Source: Oscillospiraceae bacterium
Lineage (GTDB): Bacteria > Bacillota > Clostridia > Oscillospirales > Acutalibacteraceae
Assembly: GCA_031267335.1 (NCBI GenBank)
Contig: JAIRZH010000064.1
Span: 1-10,018, forward strand
Length of the DNA: 10,018 nucleotides
Direction: 5' to 3'
Positions 1 through 6,797 of the stretch are shown in pieces (position 1 is the first letter of the stretch; every line of letters starts with the position of its first letter). Below the pieces are notes generated by a model. It did not search any database. It was not told where the DNA came from and saw nothing but the letters and a program-made list of their open reading frames with translations. Position numbers and translations under genes: made by a program.

Positions 1-111
1 AGAAAAGGTATAAGATTTTCTAAATCTCATTTAATGCATAAGATTGTTGTAAGTTTAGTTATAAATTTTTGGTTTTTTGGGCGTGATTTGCCGTTTTCAT
101 TTATTTTATGA
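1..111 (+). pseudogene. IS1-family transposase, C-terminal end (partial, runs off the window's left edge)
   Basis: The frame is open from base 1 and stops with TGA at 109-111. It encodes 36 residues beginning RKGIRFSKS, followed by MHKIVV and INFWFFG. This matches the conserved end of IS1-type (InsAB) transposases, where an R-K-x-x-x-F-S-(K/R)-S-x-x-x-H-x-x-V-x-x-x-x-N block closes the DDE domain. The catalytic residues would lie upstream and cannot be seen, so I cannot tell whether the gene is intact. In IS1 the transposase stop lies within about 15 bp of the element end. The same geometry is seen here, with a candidate terminal repeat right after the stop. Family assignment is by recognition, not alignment. 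Confidence 0.72.
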
Positions 112-118
112 CACCACC
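96..118. mobile_element. Probable right terminal inverted repeat of the IS1-like element
   Basis: The stretch overlaps the transposase stop and ends TTATGACACCACC at 118. The end of IS1-family elements typically overlaps the transposase stop codon in this way, and the outer end read inward would be GGTGGTGTCA. The next bases, from 119 on, already contain the ribosome binding site of the following phage gene. The left end lies outside the window, so neither the repeat pairing nor a target duplication can be verified. Confidence 0.45.
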
Positions 119-135
119 GAAGAGGTGAGCAAATT

Positions 136-374
136 GTGACAATTTTGGAAGAATTAAATAAAATTTTAGAAAATATGCAAATTCCAGTTGAAACTGGATA
201 TTTTGACGATCAAGCACCTGATGAATATTCGGTTTTGACGCCAATGAGCGATGATTTTAGTTTGTTTGCAGATGACTTACCGCAGCAAGATGTAAAAAAT
301 GTCAGGATTTCAATTTTTACGAAAAACAATATAGCTACATTGCTCGTCAGTTAATCGTGGTATTGTTTTTATAA
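136..374 (+). pseudogene. Phage minor structural (head-tail/tail component-like) gene, frameshifted and truncated
   Basis: A GTG start at 136 is preceded by AGAGGTGA (121-128) with a 7-nt spacer. The frame begins MTILEELNKIL and contains IPVETG, APDEY, LTP and LFADD-PQ, then VRISIFTK. I recognise this pattern from a small conserved protein of Bacillota prophage structural modules, usually about 110-120 residues. The frame stops at 352-354 after 72 residues. Just before that, the neighbouring frame reads YSYIARQLIVVLFL (330-371, stop 372-374), which resembles the family continuation (S/T)KGNYxxxKxxIVxxL. A one-base indel near the A5 run at 322-326 therefore best explains the break. Even when rejoined the gene is about 80 codons, so it is also truncated at its 3' end. 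It lies just downstream of the IS1-like end, and no other phage gene is visible. The family name is from memory. Confidence 0.6.
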
Positions 375-377
375 TTT

Positions 378-2582
378 CTAAAAATAAATAAGTTCAGTAG
401 TTCCTTTTTTGACATCCAGTACTGCATAACAAGCGTTTTTGCATCCCGAATAGCATACCACACACTTTCCCTCGACTCCATCTGCTTTCCAAGATTTTCC
501 AGCATTCATATGATCATGGCCTGAAAAAAAATATTTGATTTTTAATTGCGAACCTTCATATTCCAGATTTGTTAATATTCGGGCTGCTAATTTAAAGCCT
601 ATCAATAATCCATTTCCTCTCGGGCCAAGCATAAAATATTCCGCAAAATCTTCTCTGTAATCTATATCATTCCATAAGTGGTAAAGTTGACAAACTTTTG
701 ATAGTAGTAATTTATTTTTTTTATCAAAAAAATATTCAATTTTAAACATAAATTTAGTTTTAGACATTGGTTCTAATTTAAATACTTCTGATAAATCATC
801 AAATTCTTGTGTTCCCGAAATTTTTTCTAATCTCGTAATTTCTTTTTTATCTATTAACGACAAATCTGTCATACCCAGCGTGGGAATAGTATGAGAATAT
901 AAACAATGCCATTCCTGCGTTTTCCCTAAGAAAAAAATCGGAAGTTCCGCAACCGTTTCGCAAAAAAGTTCTATCATTTGATCAGCGCAATCTTTGAATT
1001 TACTCTTTATTTCCTTATTGAGCCCGTTCTCATTTTCAATGAAACCTCGGCTTTCATGATTGCCTCTGAGGATAATGATATTACCTGGAAATTTAATAAT
1101 TAATTCAATAGTTTTGAAATATACTTCAATACTATATTCCCCTTTATCGCCAAAGTCCCCAGTTACAATAACAAGAATGTTTGGATTTTTACTCAATTCA
1201 TTGTCTATAGTAATGACGCGTTCTAAACTACCGTGAAAATCACTAAAGTGTAATACTTTATCAAATTTTGTTATATCCATACTTACGACAGCCGGTTGGC
1301 GAGAGGCGTTTTCTTTTAAAATTCGTAACGCAGCAATAACTCTTTGTATTTCAGGCGCATTGGGGTTTTTTAAGCATGCTGCATCATCAAAATCTTCTTG
1401 TTTCCCGAAAAAACCGCCTTGATGAAGATAGTATTTATTGCTTTTTTCAGAAAATTTTAGATCAACAATCAATGAATGATTTTTATCTCTGCCAAATTCT
1501 TTAAGCAAAGGAATAAAATCATTATTTGGGTCTCGCGGAACTTGATCATTTCCAAAATCATGCAAAACCATATTATTACTTTTGAGTTGAATCTCTTCAG
1601 GTTCAACACCTATGACAGCTGCAACACTGCATCGAACATTGCGAATATCTGCTCCTGATAAAACTTTAATCTCATAGCATAACCCGTATAAATTGATAAA
1701 TACAGATTCACACATACTTTTTATATAATCATCATTAAGATTAAGCGTGTGAACGTTACCATCTCCTACTTTTACTTGTAATAACATTTTTATAGAATGT
1801 CCATTAGATCTTTCGGCAAATTCAAACTTACAATTTTGTTGGTAAAGCCGAAGAGTTTTTATGCAATAATTTAATTTTTCTTCATTAGAAATTCCATCTT
1901 TCATGAACAACGCCCAAATACCAAAAACATTCGTTAAAGTATGATTTGGAAGAGTAGGACGCTCACGAAATGAGATATTAAAAACCAATCCAGGGTTATA
2001 TTCACTTATTCCGAAATGTTTTTTACTTCTTTCAATGATAAACGGCGATAAGCCGTCAGCTACAACAACTTTTTCTTGTTGTTCTTCTTTTAGCTGATTT
2101 TTTAGCTGCTCTTTTGGTTTATTATATCCTTTAATTCCTGAGCACGCCACTGCAGATACTAAAGCCCCAAGACCAATAAATTTTATACTTTTTTTTATTT
2201 TCCTAAACTGGTCTTTAACATTTGGTAAATCTTTCTTATTTTTGCCTGCATTAAATGAAAACTTTCTACTAAAATCATTAGCTTTAACCGAATTAAAATT
2301 GTTAAAGAATAAATTCAAAACTGCTAAACTTACGGCAAGAGTTTTTGAAAAGTTATTTGTTAAATTTTTAAATTTAATTTTGGTAATAATCTTTGCACTC
2401 CCTTTTTTATTTTTTTTATATATATTTACTTGATTTTCTTCTAATTGATTATTTTCTATTTCTTCTAATTTGTTGTTTTTAGTTTGATTATCTTTTAATC
2501 GATTATTTATTCGATTGTCTTCAGCAAAGTTTTCTTTTATTTGATCGCTATTAAAATTTTTATTGTTGTTTTTTAATAACAT
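378..2582 (-). CDS. Secreted or membrane-anchored PPP-family Ser/Thr phosphatase with a possible ubiquitin-like domain
   Basis: This is a 734-residue metallophosphoesterase of the eukaryotic-type PPP class (PP1/PP2A-like), predicted to dephosphorylate phosphoserine or phosphothreonine. Start ATG 2580-2582 has GTGAGG (2593-2598) about 10 nt upstream. Residues 1-75 are highly charged and Asn/Lys/Glu-rich. Residues 80-101 look like a signal sequence (KTLAVSLAVL, ending VKA). A second hydrophobic stretch (133-149) ends in AVAC-S-G, a weak lipobox with Cys147. Residues 265-376 contain a stretch resembling ubiquitin (DIRNVRCSVAAVIGVEPEE at 312-330). Residues 442-734 are the phosphatase, with SDFHG (D448, H450), GDFGDKG (D476, D479), LRGNHESR (N508, H509), SHT (H564), LWND (W637), PRGNG (R655) and SGHDH (H689). 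All expected metal ligands are present, but the phosphate-binding Arg of GDxVDRG is Lys480. The C-terminal VVCYSGCKNACYAVLDV matches the last PPP strands. It stands alone, divergent from the M15 gene. The fold is confident; secretion and the ubiquitin-like domain are inference. Confidence 0.8.
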   Translation of the reverse strand: MLLKNNNKNFNSDQIKENFAEDNRINNRLKDNQTKNNKLEEIENNQLEENQVNIYKKNKKGSAKIITKIKFKNLTNNFSKTLAVSLAVLNLFFNNFNSVKANDFSRKFSFNAGKNKKDLPNVKDQFRKIKKSIKFIGLGALVSAVACSGIKGYNKPKEQLKNQLKEEQQEKVVVADGLSPFIIERSKKHFGISEYNPGLVFNISFRERPTLPNHTLTNVFGIWALFMKDGISNEEKLNYCIKTLRLYQQNCKFEFAERSNGHSIKMLLQVKVGDGNVHTLNLNDDYIKSMCESVFINLYGLCYEIKVLSGADIRNVRCSVAAVIGVEPEEIQLKSNNMVLHDFGNDQVPRDPNNDFIPLLKEFGRDKNHSLIVDLKFSEKSNKYYLHQGGFFGKQEDFDDAACLKNPNAPEIQRVIAALRILKENASRQPAVVSMDITKFDKVLHFSDFHGSLERVITIDNELSKNPNILVIVTGDFGDKGEYSIEVYFKTIELIIKFPGNIIILRGNHESRGFIENENGLNKEIKSKFKDCADQMIELFCETVAELPIFFLGKTQEWHCLYSHTIPTLGMTDLSLIDKKEITRLEKISGTQEFDDLSEVFKLEPMSKTKFMFKIEYFFDKKNKLLLSKVCQLYHLWNDIDYREDFAEYFMLGPRGNGLLIGFKLAARILTNLEYEGSQLKIKYFFSGHDHMNAGKSWKADGVEGKCVVCYSGCKNACYAVLDVKKGTTELIYF

Positions 2583-2665
2583 TATGTAATAGCCTCACGC
2601 GTTTAAAATTTAGTTAGATTTTTATATGAATAATCAGTTATTTTTTTTCGAAACGCTTAATAGAA

Positions 2666-2695
2666 ATAATAACAAATAATTTAAAAGCTTGTCAA
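2666..2695 (-). promoter_or_regulatory. Sigma-70/SigA-type promoter for the phosphatase gene
   Basis: On the minus strand a perfect TTGACA (-35, plus-strand 2690-2695) is followed after 18 bp by TATTAT (-10, 2666-2671). TG stands one base upstream of the -10, making it an extended -10. The predicted transcript would begin near 2659, giving a leader of about 77 nt before the ATG at 2582. Confidence 0.6.
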
Positions 2696-2734
2696 ATTAT
2701 TTAAAACTTATTTAATATTTTTAAAATAGCGTGT

Positions 2735-2900
2735 TTAGAACCTGTCTAATATCTCTTTAGTAGCACATATTTAACTAAAATTTTTAAAATTCTGTATTGC
2801 TTGTCAGTTAAATACGTCAGTTTTTGCCTTCCTCGTGCTTTAAATTTTAAAAATTTTATTGTTAAATCTATATTGCTTAGAAATATTAGACAGGCTCTAA
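2735..2900. repeat. 166-bp inverted-repeat (MITE-like) element
   Basis: The terminal 22 bp at 2735-2756 and 2879-2900 are inverted copies of each other at 20 of 22 positions (core AACCTGTCTAATAT / ATATTAGACAGG). Inside, AAAATTTTTAAAATT near 2777 pairs with AATTTTAAAAATTTT near 2843, so most of the element can fold into one long imperfect hairpin. It carries no ATG-initiated gene. The minus strand is open across nearly its whole length to a TAG at 2746-2748, without a good start. The ends resemble the hairpin at 8457-8503 and, more loosely, the element at 9810-9952. It may be a non-autonomous derivative of an IS; the parent is not in the window. Confidence 0.65.
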
Positions 2901-2957
2901 GAAACACAAGTTGATGAAAACAAAAGCTCCGGTTATAAAAAAATAACTTTTTAAATA

Positions 2958-2986
2958 TTGTTTTAAAAATATTTAGTGGTTATCAT
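2958..2986 (+). promoter_or_regulatory. Candidate promoter for the M15 peptidase gene
   Basis: TTGTTT (2958-2963) and TATCAT (2981-2986) are separated by 17 bp. A start near 2993 would give a leader of about 43 nt. The match is moderate in a very AT-rich background, so it is a plausible site only. Confidence 0.35.
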
Positions 2987-3035
2987 GAATTTGATGAAAC
3001 TAAAATTTATTTCGTAAAGGAGACGGTGAGTTTAC

Positions 3036-3830
3036 ATGGCAAAGGTATTAAAAGTAACAAAAATTGCCAGCAAAATGTTAATTGCGTTGGGATTTGTATT
3101 AATAATATTTTTAACACCGCTTAATGTATTTGCTGTAGAGCCTTTTGTATTAAGCGATGGATTTTCCTTTGAAGATATTTCAGAAGATTTTGAACTTTCT
3201 ATAGATGAAAAATCAAATTTTGATGATAATATATACATCAGACGCAAAGATCTAAGACTATTAAAATTTAAATGCTTTGGATTCGATGGCGAGATTTACA
3301 ACGGTGAATTAGTAGTCGCTTATGAAGCAACCAATCCAATAACAAAGGAAGTTACTAATGTTTCTAAAGAAGTTTTAGAAATTTTAAAAGAATTATTTGA
3401 AAAAGAATATCCTATTGATAAAATATCTTGTTTTTATTTTAGAAACATCGGAGAAACAGATCGATTATCGCAGCATGCTTATGGATTAGCTATAGATATT
3501 AATTATAATAAAAATCCTTGTCTCATAATTGATGAAAACGGTGAAATATTAAGAACTATTCCTAAAGATCTTGAAAAATACGCCGATAGGACTTTAGAAG
3601 AAAAAGGTATGATAAAAATTGGAGATGATTGCTATAATGCATTCACAAAACGATTTTGGGAATGGGGTGGCTCGTGGGACAATCCAAAAGATTTCATGCA
3701 CTTTCAAAAATTTCCATCGGATTACCCCAAACCTGAACCGAAATATAAAAAAACTACTGTAGATCCAAAAGATCCAATTGCTATAGATCCAAAATATCCA
3801 ATTATCATAGAACCAATTGAAGAAGATTAA
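3036..3830 (+). CDS. Secreted M15-family zinc peptidase (VanY/CwlK-like, D-Ala-D-Ala carboxypeptidase or L-Ala-D-Glu endopeptidase)
   Basis: This 264-residue protein cleaves peptidoglycan stem peptides outside the cell. A classical signal peptide covers residues 1-33 (Lys-rich start, hydrophobic MLIALGFVLIIFL, cleavage after VFA). The M15 core follows: RLSQHAYGLAIDIN gives Zn ligands H147 and D154, and FWEWGGSW plus DFMHF gives catalytic D219 and ligand H222. All residues needed for activity are present. After the domain, residues 230-264 form a Pro/Lys/Asp tail with an imperfect repeat (VDPKDPIAI / IDPKYPIII / IEP), which may be a wall-spanning or binding spacer. ATG 3036 is chosen because the signal peptide starts there. 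The Shine-Dalgarno appears split: AAAGGAG at 3016-3022 and GGTGAG at 3025-3030, the second at good distance. Whether it is a carboxypeptidase or endopeptidase cannot be decided from motifs. The gene is monocistronic by appearance, bounded downstream by the palindrome at 3844. Confidence 0.85.
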   Translation: MAKVLKVTKIASKMLIALGFVLIIFLTPLNVFAVEPFVLSDGFSFEDISEDFELSIDEKSNFDDNIYIRRKDLRLLKFKCFGFDGEIYNGELVVAYEATNPITKEVTNVSKEVLEILKELFEKEYPIDKISCFYFRNIGETDRLSQHAYGLAIDINYNKNPCLIIDENGEILRTIPKDLEKYADRTLEEKGMIKIGDDCYNAFTKRFWEWGGSWDNPKDFMHFQKFPSDYPKPEPKYKKTTVDPKDPIAIDPKYPIIIEPIEED

Positions 3831-3843
3831 TAAAGCTCGAAAA

Positions 3844-3907
3844 TTTTCAGATAAACCTTAAGTTCTTATTTAATGCCTTAAATAAGAACTTAAGGTTTAT
3901 CTGAAAA
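3844..3907. repeat. Perfect 30-bp palindrome with 4-nt loop
   Basis: Bases 3844-3873 and 3878-3907 are exact inverted copies, separated only by TGCC. The transcript from either strand would form a 30-bp uninterrupted stem. It lies 14 bp after the M15 stop codon, where a terminator is expected. However, the plus strand continues GATGGACAAAAAAA with no T-run, and the stem is longer than usual for an intrinsic terminator. It may block read-through or stabilise the 3' end, or it may be a decayed repeat element. Confidence 0.9.
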
Positions 3908-3947
3908 AGATGGACAAAAAAATTATTTAAAAAATAAAATTTTAAAT

Positions 3948-3977
3948 TTGACATCTATTTATTTTTAGTCATATCTT
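3948..3977 (+). promoter_or_regulatory. Candidate promoter for the dpp operon
   Basis: A perfect -35 TTGACA (3948-3953) is followed after 18 bp by TATCTT (3972-3977), a moderate -10. It lies between the palindrome and the first transporter gene, and a start near 3984 gives a leader of about 46 nt. Other AT-rich -10 candidates exist just downstream, but at poor spacing. Confidence 0.45.
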
Positions 3978-4029
3978 TATTATGTATATATAAATTTTTA
4001 GAAATATTTTTTTATCGAAATCGGATAGA

Positions 4030-4968
4030 TTGCTTTTTGTGATAAAGTATATTTTGAATCGGGTTTTACAGACTGTTTTTGTATTATTCGGCGTTGCAAC
4101 TGCTACGTTTGTTTTGACATATGTAGTTCCAGGTGATCCTGCAACTTTAATTTTTGATGAAAAAGTTGATTCTACAACGATATCTAATATTAGACATGAA
4201 ATGGCGATAGATGAAAATATTTTTACCCAATATTTTAGTTTTTTAAAAAAAATGTTGCGTTTGGATTTTGGAAAATCGTATTTTAGCAATAAAATTGTTT
4301 TAAAAACTGTATTAAGTTCTTTTTATATTACATGTAAAATATCATTAGTTTCAATTTTAATTTCTACGATTTTCGGAATCTTATTTGGAGTTTTTTCAGC
4401 AATAAATCGTGGGGATTTTATTGATTTATTTTTAATGTCAGGGGCCACAAGTTTTATAGCTATGCCTACATTTTGGATCGCTATGGTTTTGCAAATTATT
4501 TTTGCTTTTAAGTTAAATTGGTTTCCGATAATTGGCACAAGCAATATATTTCTTCCTTGCATCGCATTAAGTTTAAAGCCTGCATCAAGTATGTCACGTT
4601 TTACCAGAACAACAATGATAGGCATTCTTAATCAAGAATACATAAAAACCGCTCGAGCGAAAGGTCTTTCGAATTTTCGTATCATTTTTGTTCATGCACT
4701 GAAAAACGCCCTGATTTCCATCATAACACTAATTGGTATGCAAGTTGGAAATTTATTAGCAGGTTCAATGCTTGTGGAAACGATTTTTTCAATACCTGGA
4801 ATCGGTAAATTAGTAGTAAATAGTGTATTAAAACGTGATTTGCCAATGATTGAAGGCTGCGTTATCTATATTGCGTTTATTTTTGTAATTGTAAATTTAA
4901 TAGTAGATTTGCTTTATCATATTGTAAATCCAAAAATAAGAGTCAATTCAAATAATAACGAAAATTAA
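4030..4968 (+). CDS. dppB: Peptide ABC transporter permease, DppB/OppB type
   Basis: This 312-residue membrane protein is one half of the channel of a dipeptide/oligopeptide importer. It opens with the family N-terminus (YILNRVLQTVFVLFGVATATF as a first membrane helix) followed by VVPGDPA, the usual opening of DppB-type permeases. Helices follow around residues 100-125, 135-160, 175-185, 225-250 and 275-300. The cytoplasmic EAA loop that docks on the ATPase is seen in EYIKTARAKGLSNFRIIFVHAL. The end, DLLYHIVNPKIRV, matches the family. Start TTG 4030 has only a weak Shine-Dalgarno, and an in-frame GTG at 4039 would also fit; neither is decisive. Length is normal. It is first of three genes, and the next starts 22 nt after its stop. 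Dpp versus Opp or nickel specificity cannot be read from a permease. Confidence 0.85.
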   Translation: MLFVIKYILNRVLQTVFVLFGVATATFVLTYVVPGDPATLIFDEKVDSTTISNIRHEMAIDENIFTQYFSFLKKMLRLDFGKSYFSNKIVLKTVLSSFYITCKISLVSILISTIFGILFGVFSAINRGDFIDLFLMSGATSFIAMPTFWIAMVLQIIFAFKLNWFPIIGTSNIFLPCIALSLKPASSMSRFTRTTMIGILNQEYIKTARAKGLSNFRIIFVHALKNALISIITLIGMQVGNLLAGSMLVETIFSIPGIGKLVVNSVLKRDLPMIEGCVIYIAFIFVIVNLIVDLLYHIVNPKIRVNSNNNEN

Positions 4969-4990
4969 AAATTTACAGGAAATTTATAGT

Positions 4991-5827
4991 TTGAAAAATA
5001 AAATTTGTAAAAAACTTTTTAGAAGAAAAATAGCTATATTTTGCTTTGGCATAATTTTACTTTTTTGCTTTTTAGCTATTTTTGCTTCATTTATCGCACC
5101 ATTTGACCCTAATGAAATAAATTTAACAAATCAATTCGCATCGCCTTCGAGGTTTAATCTTTTGGGGACTGACGAATATGGACGTGATATTTTTTCACGT
5201 ATAATTTTTGGTGCAAGAGTTTCAATTTTCGTCGGATTAATCGCAACTTTCATTTCTGTCTTTATAGGTGTATTTTTAGGAATTCTTGCAGGATATTTCG
5301 GTGGAATAATAGATTATATTATTTCGCGTATTTCCGAAATATTTTATGCTTTCCCAGATGTATTATTCGCAATAGTTATTATGTTTGTTTTAGGACCAGG
5401 AATTACTAATTTGCTTATTGCGCTTGGGGTTTTAGGATGGGTTGGGACGGCAAGATTAATACGTGCACAAGTTTTAGAATTAAAACAAAAAGAATTTGTT
5501 AGAACTTTTAAAGCAAGCGGATTTGGGGATTTTTACATAATGTTTAAAGTGATTTTACCAAATTGTATTTCAATTTTAATAGTTACAATTACAACATTAA
5601 TACCAAGTTCGATAATGTCTGAAGCAGCATTAAGTTTTTTAGGTCTTGGGGTTATGCCGCCCACCGCAAGTTGGGGAAATATGATAAGCTCAGCTAGAAT
5701 TTACATAAAAACAGTCCCTTCTTATAGTATATTCTCTGGTTTATCTATTGTTTTGCTTGTGCTAGCTTTCAATATTTTTGGTGATGCATTAAGAGATGCA
5801 ATTGATCCTAATATTAAAATTATGTAA
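4991..5827 (+). CDS. dppC: Peptide ABC transporter permease, DppC/OppC type
   Basis: This 278-residue protein is the second channel subunit. It starts with a basic stretch (KNKICKKLFRRK) and a first helix (IAIFCFGIILLFCFLAIFA). The DppC/OppC signature follows: IAPFDPNE, then LLGTDEYGRDIFSRIIFGARVS. Further helices lie around 75-100, 120-145, 190-215 and 245-265. The EAA loop is KEFVRTFKASGFGDFYIMFK followed by VILPN. SEAALSFLGLGVMPPTASWGNM and GDALRDAIDP at the end are family hallmarks. Start TTG 4991 has AGGA at 4977-4980, about 10 nt upstream. The gene lies in one transcript with dppB before and dppD 16 nt after. Length is typical and no defect is seen. Confidence 0.88.
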   Translation: MKNKICKKLFRRKIAIFCFGIILLFCFLAIFASFIAPFDPNEINLTNQFASPSRFNLLGTDEYGRDIFSRIIFGARVSIFVGLIATFISVFIGVFLGILAGYFGGIIDYIISRISEIFYAFPDVLFAIVIMFVLGPGITNLLIALGVLGWVGTARLIRAQVLELKQKEFVRTFKASGFGDFYIMFKVILPNCISILIVTITTLIPSSIMSEAALSFLGLGVMPPTASWGNMISSARIYIKTVPSYSIFSGLSIVLLVLAFNIFGDALRDAIDPNIKIM

Positions 5828-5843
5828 ATTATGGAGAAATTAA

Positions 5844-6797
5844 GTGTCTAAAATATTAGAAGTTAAAAATTTAAATATTGCTTTTGGTTTTAAAAAGCCT
5901 TTTAAAGCAGTTGAAGATGTCAGTTTTAATTTAAGCAAAGGAAAAACGCTTGGGATAGTTGGAGAATCCGGAAGCGGTAAAAGTGTTCTTGCGTCTTCGA
6001 TTTTGAGTTTATTACCACAAAATGCAAAAATCACAGGCGATATAGAATTTATGGGCAAAAAAATTAATGGAATTAATGAAAAAGAATTAAGAAAAATTCG
6101 CGGTAATCAAATTGCGATGGTTTTCCAAGATCACATGTCGTCTTTGAATCCGGTAATGACAGTTGGGAAACAAATTCGTGAAGTTGTTATGCTTCATCAA
6201 AAATTAAACAAAATCGACGCCAAACAAAAAGCTATAAAAATGCTTGAATTAGTTAATTTGCCAGTACCAAAAAAAATATATTCAAAATATCCCCACGAAC
6301 TTTCTGGCGGAATGCGTCAACGTATTATGATCGGCATGGCACTTTCTTGCGAACCGCAAATACTAATTTGCGATGAGCCCACGACTGCATTAGACGTTAC
6401 AATTCAAGTTCAAATATTAAAATTAATAGAAAATTTAAAATTAAAATTTAAAATAAGTATAATATTTATTTCACATGATCTAGGCGTAATTTTTGAAATG
6501 GCGGATGAGATAATGGTAATGTATGCGGGAAAAATAATGGAATTTGGAAATGTTGAAAAAATTTTTAAAAATCCACTTCACCCATATACGCAAGCATTAT
6601 TTTCAGCTATACTCATTTCCGGGCAAGACAAAAAGAAAGATCACATTATTTTAAAAAATACTTTAAATTTAGAAAGAGTTGAATGCGGTTGCAAATTTTC
6701 GCTAAGATGTCCTTATTATCATGAAGATTGCAAAAATAAATCCCCAGAACTTAAAGAATATTCCAAAGATCATTTTTGTGCATGTATAAAAATATAG
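5844..6797 (+). CDS. dppD: Peptide ABC transporter ATP-binding protein, DppD/OppD type
   Basis: This 317-residue ATPase drives the DppBC channel from the cytoplasm. Visible motifs are Walker A GESGSGKS (40-47), Q-loop Q95, signature LSGGM (153-157), Walker B ILICDE (D177, E178) and switch histidine H211. The Asp/Glu/His set is complete. The C-terminal oligopeptide/dipeptide extension follows, with NPLHPYTQ at 243-250 and a cysteine set (C283, C289, C296, C312/C314) in the CxFxxRCP arrangement. This arrangement is known to bind a [4Fe-4S] cluster in some relatives. Start GTG 5844 has GGAG at 5833-5836 with a 7-nt spacer. These importers usually need a second ATPase (DppF) or a homodimer, plus a binding protein. 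Neither is adjacent, so the missing parts are either encoded elsewhere or lost. Confidence 0.9.
   Translation: MSKILEVKNLNIAFGFKKPFKAVEDVSFNLSKGKTLGIVGESGSGKSVLASSILSLLPQNAKITGDIEFMGKKINGINEKELRKIRGNQIAMVFQDHMSSLNPVMTVGKQIREVVMLHQKLNKIDAKQKAIKMLELVNLPVPKKIYSKYPHELSGGMRQRIMIGMALSCEPQILICDEPTTALDVTIQVQILKLIENLKLKFKISIIFISHDLGVIFEMADEIMVMYAGKIMEFGNVEKIFKNPLHPYTQALFSAILISGQDKKKDHIILKNTLNLERVECGCKFSLRCPYYHEDCKNKSPELKEYSKDHFCACIKI

Noticed and set aside
84..138. Possible end of an upstream phage gene overlapping the GTG start (frame ending DTTEEVSKL then TGA)
   Set aside because: The frame crosses the IS end, so only about six codons after 118 could belong to such a gene; not supportable.
2746..2900. 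Minus-strand open frame running through the hairpin element
   Set aside because: No start codon with a ribosome binding site, and the length is set by the repeat itself; treated as part of the element.
3969..4289. 106-codon minus-strand frame opposite dppB
   Set aside because: Lies opposite a well-defined permease gene, has no family motif and shows composition expected of an antisense shadow.
5840..6058. 72-codon minus-strand frame opposite the start of dppD
   Set aside because: Antisense of the Walker A region; no ribosome binding site or recognisable domain.
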